Under the pieces are notes generated by a model. That model was not told the DNA's origin, ran no database searches, and was given only the letters and a program-made list of their open reading frames with translations. A program made the translations under genes and the position numbers. DNA of 8,638 bases from Lachnospiraceae bacterium (GTDB lineage: Bacteria; Bacillota; Clostridia; Lachnospirales; Lachnospiraceae): contig DMLD01000174.1 of NCBI GenBank assembly GCA_003453515.1, positions 1 through 8,638 on the forward strand. The letters are read 5' to 3'. Every line of letters starts with the position of its first letter. Position 1 is the stretch's first letter. Of this stretch, positions 6,614-8,638 are shown in pieces.

Positions 6614-7843
6614 ATGAATGTTGTGGGCATCATAGCCGAGTACAATCCGTTTCACTCCGGTCACGCCTATCAGATCAGGCGCGCCAAGGAGATGGCAGAG
6701 GCCGACTACGTGGTCGTGATACTCAGCGGGGACTTTGTCCAGCGCGGCGAGCCGGCTATTTTTGATAAATATTCCAGAACAAAGGACGCCCTTGAGGGCG
6801 GAGCGGATCTCGTGTTTGAGATGCCTATACGCTACTCTCTCTCGTCCGCGGGAGACTTCGCGTACGGCGGTATCAAGGCTCTGAACGAGCTCGGCTTCGT
6901 CACACACGTATGCTTCGGGAGCGAGCAGGGCAATATAGACAGCTTCATGAAGGTCGCCGAAACGCTCGAGAGGGAGGACAGATCGCGAACGGAGTTCCAG
7001 TCGATACTCGAGTCGAGGCTGAAGGAAGGGCTGTCGTACCCTGATGCCAGAGCACAGGCTCTGTTAAACGTGATAGGTGAGACGGACATCGACGAGCCGT
7101 TTTTCTCGATGCCAAACAACATCCTCGGGATCGAATACTGCTTAAGCCTGTTGAAGCTTGGCTCCCACATCATCCCGCTCACTCTCCTGCGCGAGGGGCA
7201 GGATTACCGTGACGCGACCAATCCGTCGCTCAAACGATACCCCTCGTCCACGGCTATACGTGCCGGGATACTGAAAAGCAACACACCGCATCTTGTACTG
7301 GATGATTTTTCGGACATCATATGCTATTCACTGAGAGATATCATACGAAACAACGGCGATCTAAAGGAGCTCCACAAAAGCATAGATTCCGTCAAGGATA
7401 TCTCAACCGATATATACGGCAGGATACGGAGCGCACTGGACGAGTTCACAAGCGCATCTGACCTGATAAGCAAGATCAAAACCAAGGCATTTACCGAGAG
7501 CAGATTGAGAAGATGCCTTTTGCAGAGCGCTCTCCATCTGACCGAGACCGACACCTCCATGCCCTACCTTCATCTTCTCGGGCTCAACACCAACGCCGGT
7601 CACCTGCTAAGGAAGCTCAGAGGCGCGGGTATCGACGAGCCGGAAAGCTACGACAGCGACAACGCACTTCACATAGTGACACGGCTGTCCGCCGATCTGC
7701 CCAGACTGAACGACGAAGCAAGACGGCTTTACGAGCAGGATCTGTTTGCGGCAGATATGTATCGGTATACATTCCAATGCAAATACAGAGTCACGCTTCC
7801 CAATGAGTATCAGCAGGCTCCGGTCGTGATCGACCGGGAGTAA
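6614..7843 (+). CDS. tmcAL: tRNA(Met) cytidine acetate ligase (YlbM family)
   Basis: Cytoplasmic enzyme of 409 residues, close to the Bacillus protein in length. In Bacillus, TmcAL activates acetate with ATP and places it on the wobble cytidine (C34) of elongator tRNA-Met, giving ac4C and accurate AUG decoding. The N-terminus has the nucleotidyltransferase-fold signature: IIAEYNPFHSGH, with the HxGH pair at His14 and His17, then SGDFVQRGEPA (38-48), GADLVFEMP (63-71), FGSE (101-104), PNNILGIEY (167-175) and SSTAIR (211-216). The remainder, about 220-409, is the helical part presumed to bind tRNA. The ATG has GAGG 7 bases upstream (6603-6606). Transcription should come from the perfect promoter at 6507. 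malQ follows after 53 bases and may be read through. No truncation or frameshift is seen. Confidence 0.94.
   Translation: MNVVGIIAEYNPFHSGHAYQIRRAKEMAEADYVVVILSGDFVQRGEPAIFDKYSRTKDALEGGADLVFEMPIRYSLSSAGDFAYGGIKALNELGFVTHVCFGSEQGNIDSFMKVAETLEREDRSRTEFQSILESRLKEGLSYPDARAQALLNVIGETDIDEPFFSMPNNILGIEYCLSLLKLGSHIIPLTLLREGQDYRDATNPSLKRYPSSTAIRAGILKSNTPHLVLDDFSDIICYSLRDIIRNNGDLKELHKSIDSVKDISTDIYGRIRSALDEFTSASDLISKIKTKAFTESRLRRCLLQSALHLTETDTSMPYLHLLGLNTNAGHLLRKLRGAGIDEPESYDSDNALHIVTRLSADLPRLNDEARRLYEQDLFAADMYRYTFQCKYRVTLPNEYQQAPVVIDRE
7818..7840 (+). other. Stable hairpin in the last codons of tmcAL
   Basis: CCGGTCG (7820-7826) pairs perfectly with CGACCGG (7831-7837) around a TGAT loop, and CT/AG pairs extend it past a one-base bulge. 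It ends right before the tmcAL stop codon. A weaker stem follows at once, TAAGGAA (7841-7847) with TTCCTTA (7864-7870). Neither has a U-tract, so a full terminator is unlikely. Attenuation, mRNA 3'-end protection or chance are all possible. Confidence 0.4.
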
Positions 7844-7882
7844 GGAATTACTCATAGTTGTATTTCCTTAAAAAGGGAACAT

Positions 7883-7888
7883 AGGAGG
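7883..7888 (+). promoter_or_regulatory. Ribosome binding site fixing the TTG start of malQ
   Basis: A full AGGAGG lies 8 bases before TTG 7897. The next in-frame ATG (7921) lies inside the conserved N-terminal block and has no such site, so the TTG is the likely initiator. Confidence 0.85.
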
Positions 7889-7896
7889 ATCTAATA

Positions 7897-8638
7897 TTGA
7901 AACGCTCAAGCGGAATACTTATGCCCGTCGCATCCCTGCCGGGCAGATTCGGAATAGGCTGCTTTGATGAAGCGGCATACGCATTTGTTGACCAGCTCGA
8001 AAGGGCTCACCAGTCCTACTGGCAGGTCCTGCCGATGGGACCGACGGGTTACGGTGATTCACCCTATCAGTCCTTCTCGACATTCGCAGGGAATCCGTAC
8101 TTTATTTCTCTGACAAAGCTGATCAAAAAGGGGTATCTGACCGAACGTGAATGCGAGTCGATAACCGAGGGAATGAGCAAAAAGTTCATCCGATATGACC
8201 TGATGTACAAAAGAAGATTTAAGCTTCTGAAAAAGGCATTCGAGAACAGCTCGGTCGAGACGGATCCCGACTACAACCTTTTTGTTCACGACAACTCGGA
8301 CTGGCTGTACGACTATGCTCTTTTTATGGCAATTAAGGACAGCCTCGGCGGACTGAGCTTTCTCTCCTGGGACGAGCCCATACGCCTGAGAGATCCCGAG
8401 GCGATGGTCACCTATAAAAATAAGCTCATAAGCGATGTCCAGTTCTATCAGTTTTTGCAGTACGAATTCCATCTTCAATGGAGCGAGCTCAAGGCATACG
8501 CAAACGAGAGAGGGATCGACATCATCGGTGACATCCCCATATATGTTGCGCTCGACAGCTCGGATACGTGGGCGCACCCCGAGCTTTTTAAGTTTGATAA
8601 GGAAGGCAATCCAACCTCGGTCGCAGGCTGCCCTCCCG
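7897..8638 (+). CDS. malQ: 4-alpha-glucanotransferase (amylomaltase), 5' part cut by window end
   Basis: A cytoplasmic GH77 enzyme that transfers alpha-1,4-glucan segments between maltodextrins during glycogen or maltose metabolism. The first 247 of about 500 usual residues are present. Family marks in order: RSSGILMPVASLPGRFGIG (3-21), YWQVLPMGPTGYGDSPYQSF (41-60), FAGNPYFISL (63-72), IIGDIPIYVALDSSDTW (209-225) and the beginning of the VAGCPP block (242-247). The catalytic Asp, Glu and Asp lie downstream of the edge, so activity cannot be judged from this window. Translation begins at TTG, backed by a strong AGGAGG at 8 bases, and the TTG may reduce yield relative to ATG. No dedicated promoter is evident in the 53-base gap, so it may depend on transcription from tmcAL. 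Confidence 0.95.
   Translation, partial: MKRSSGILMPVASLPGRFGIGCFDEAAYAFVDQLERAHQSYWQVLPMGPTGYGDSPYQSFSTFAGNPYFISLTKLIKKGYLTERECESITEGMSKKFIRYDLMYKRRFKLLKKAFENSSVETDPDYNLFVHDNSDWLYDYALFMAIKDSLGGLSFLSWDEPIRLRDPEAMVTYKNKLISDVQFYQFLQYEFHLQWSELKAYANERGIDIIGDIPIYVALDSSDTWAHPELFKFDKEGNPTSVAGCPP

Noticed and set aside
8059..8577. A 172-residue minus-strand open frame at the right end
   Set aside because: It is antisense to malQ, whose conserved blocks are continuous on the plus strand.

Overview
The window looks like an ordinary chromosomal stretch from an anaerobic Firmicute of the class Clostridia, most likely Lachnospiraceae. This is judged from memory of protein families, not from a search. Pointers are the ilvE type, the cysteine-less PurF-like protein that begins GGFFGVV, a YlbM/TmcAL protein, a clostridial-type MalQ, strong GGAGG-like ribosome binding sites and one perfect SigA-type promoter. 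I saw no mobile element, CRISPR array, rRNA or tRNA gene, and no defence or toxin cassette.

Layout, left to right. Positions 1-50 lie downstream of the first gene and hold nothing I can name. A leftward pair follows: ilvE (branched-chain aminotransferase, 2472-3503), then a hybrid sensor histidine kinase (51-2462), 9 bases apart and probably one transcript from a promoter at 3541-3569. A short divergent spacer (3504-3650) also carries a candidate rightward promoter for a membrane-anchored CapA-family protein (3651-4904). CapA converges on a leftward PurF-like gene (4948-6369). The two share one two-way hairpin terminator (4896-4928) whose left arm lies inside the 3' end of capA and encodes its poly-lysine tail.

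The second divergent spacer (6370-6613) is the richest non-coding part. It holds a leftward promoter for the PurF-like gene, a perfect-consensus rightward promoter (6507-6535) for tmcAL, and an 11-codon upstream reading frame (6372-6407). That frame has its own strong ribosome binding site and ends Trp-Trp-stop, two bases before the PurF-like start codon. To the right come tmcAL (6614-7843, tRNA-Met cytidine acetate ligase) and, 53 bases on, malQ (7897 to the window end, 4-alpha-glucanotransferase, cut by the edge, TTG start).

How they fit: these are mostly unlinked household functions (amino-acid transamination, signal sensing, cell-envelope protein, PRPP-dependent enzyme, tRNA modification, glucan metabolism). 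The two observations most worth following are (1) the PurF-like protein, which keeps the phosphoribosyltransferase and Fe-S signatures but has lost every glutaminase catalytic residue I could place, and (2) the short Trp-Trp leader frame abutting it.
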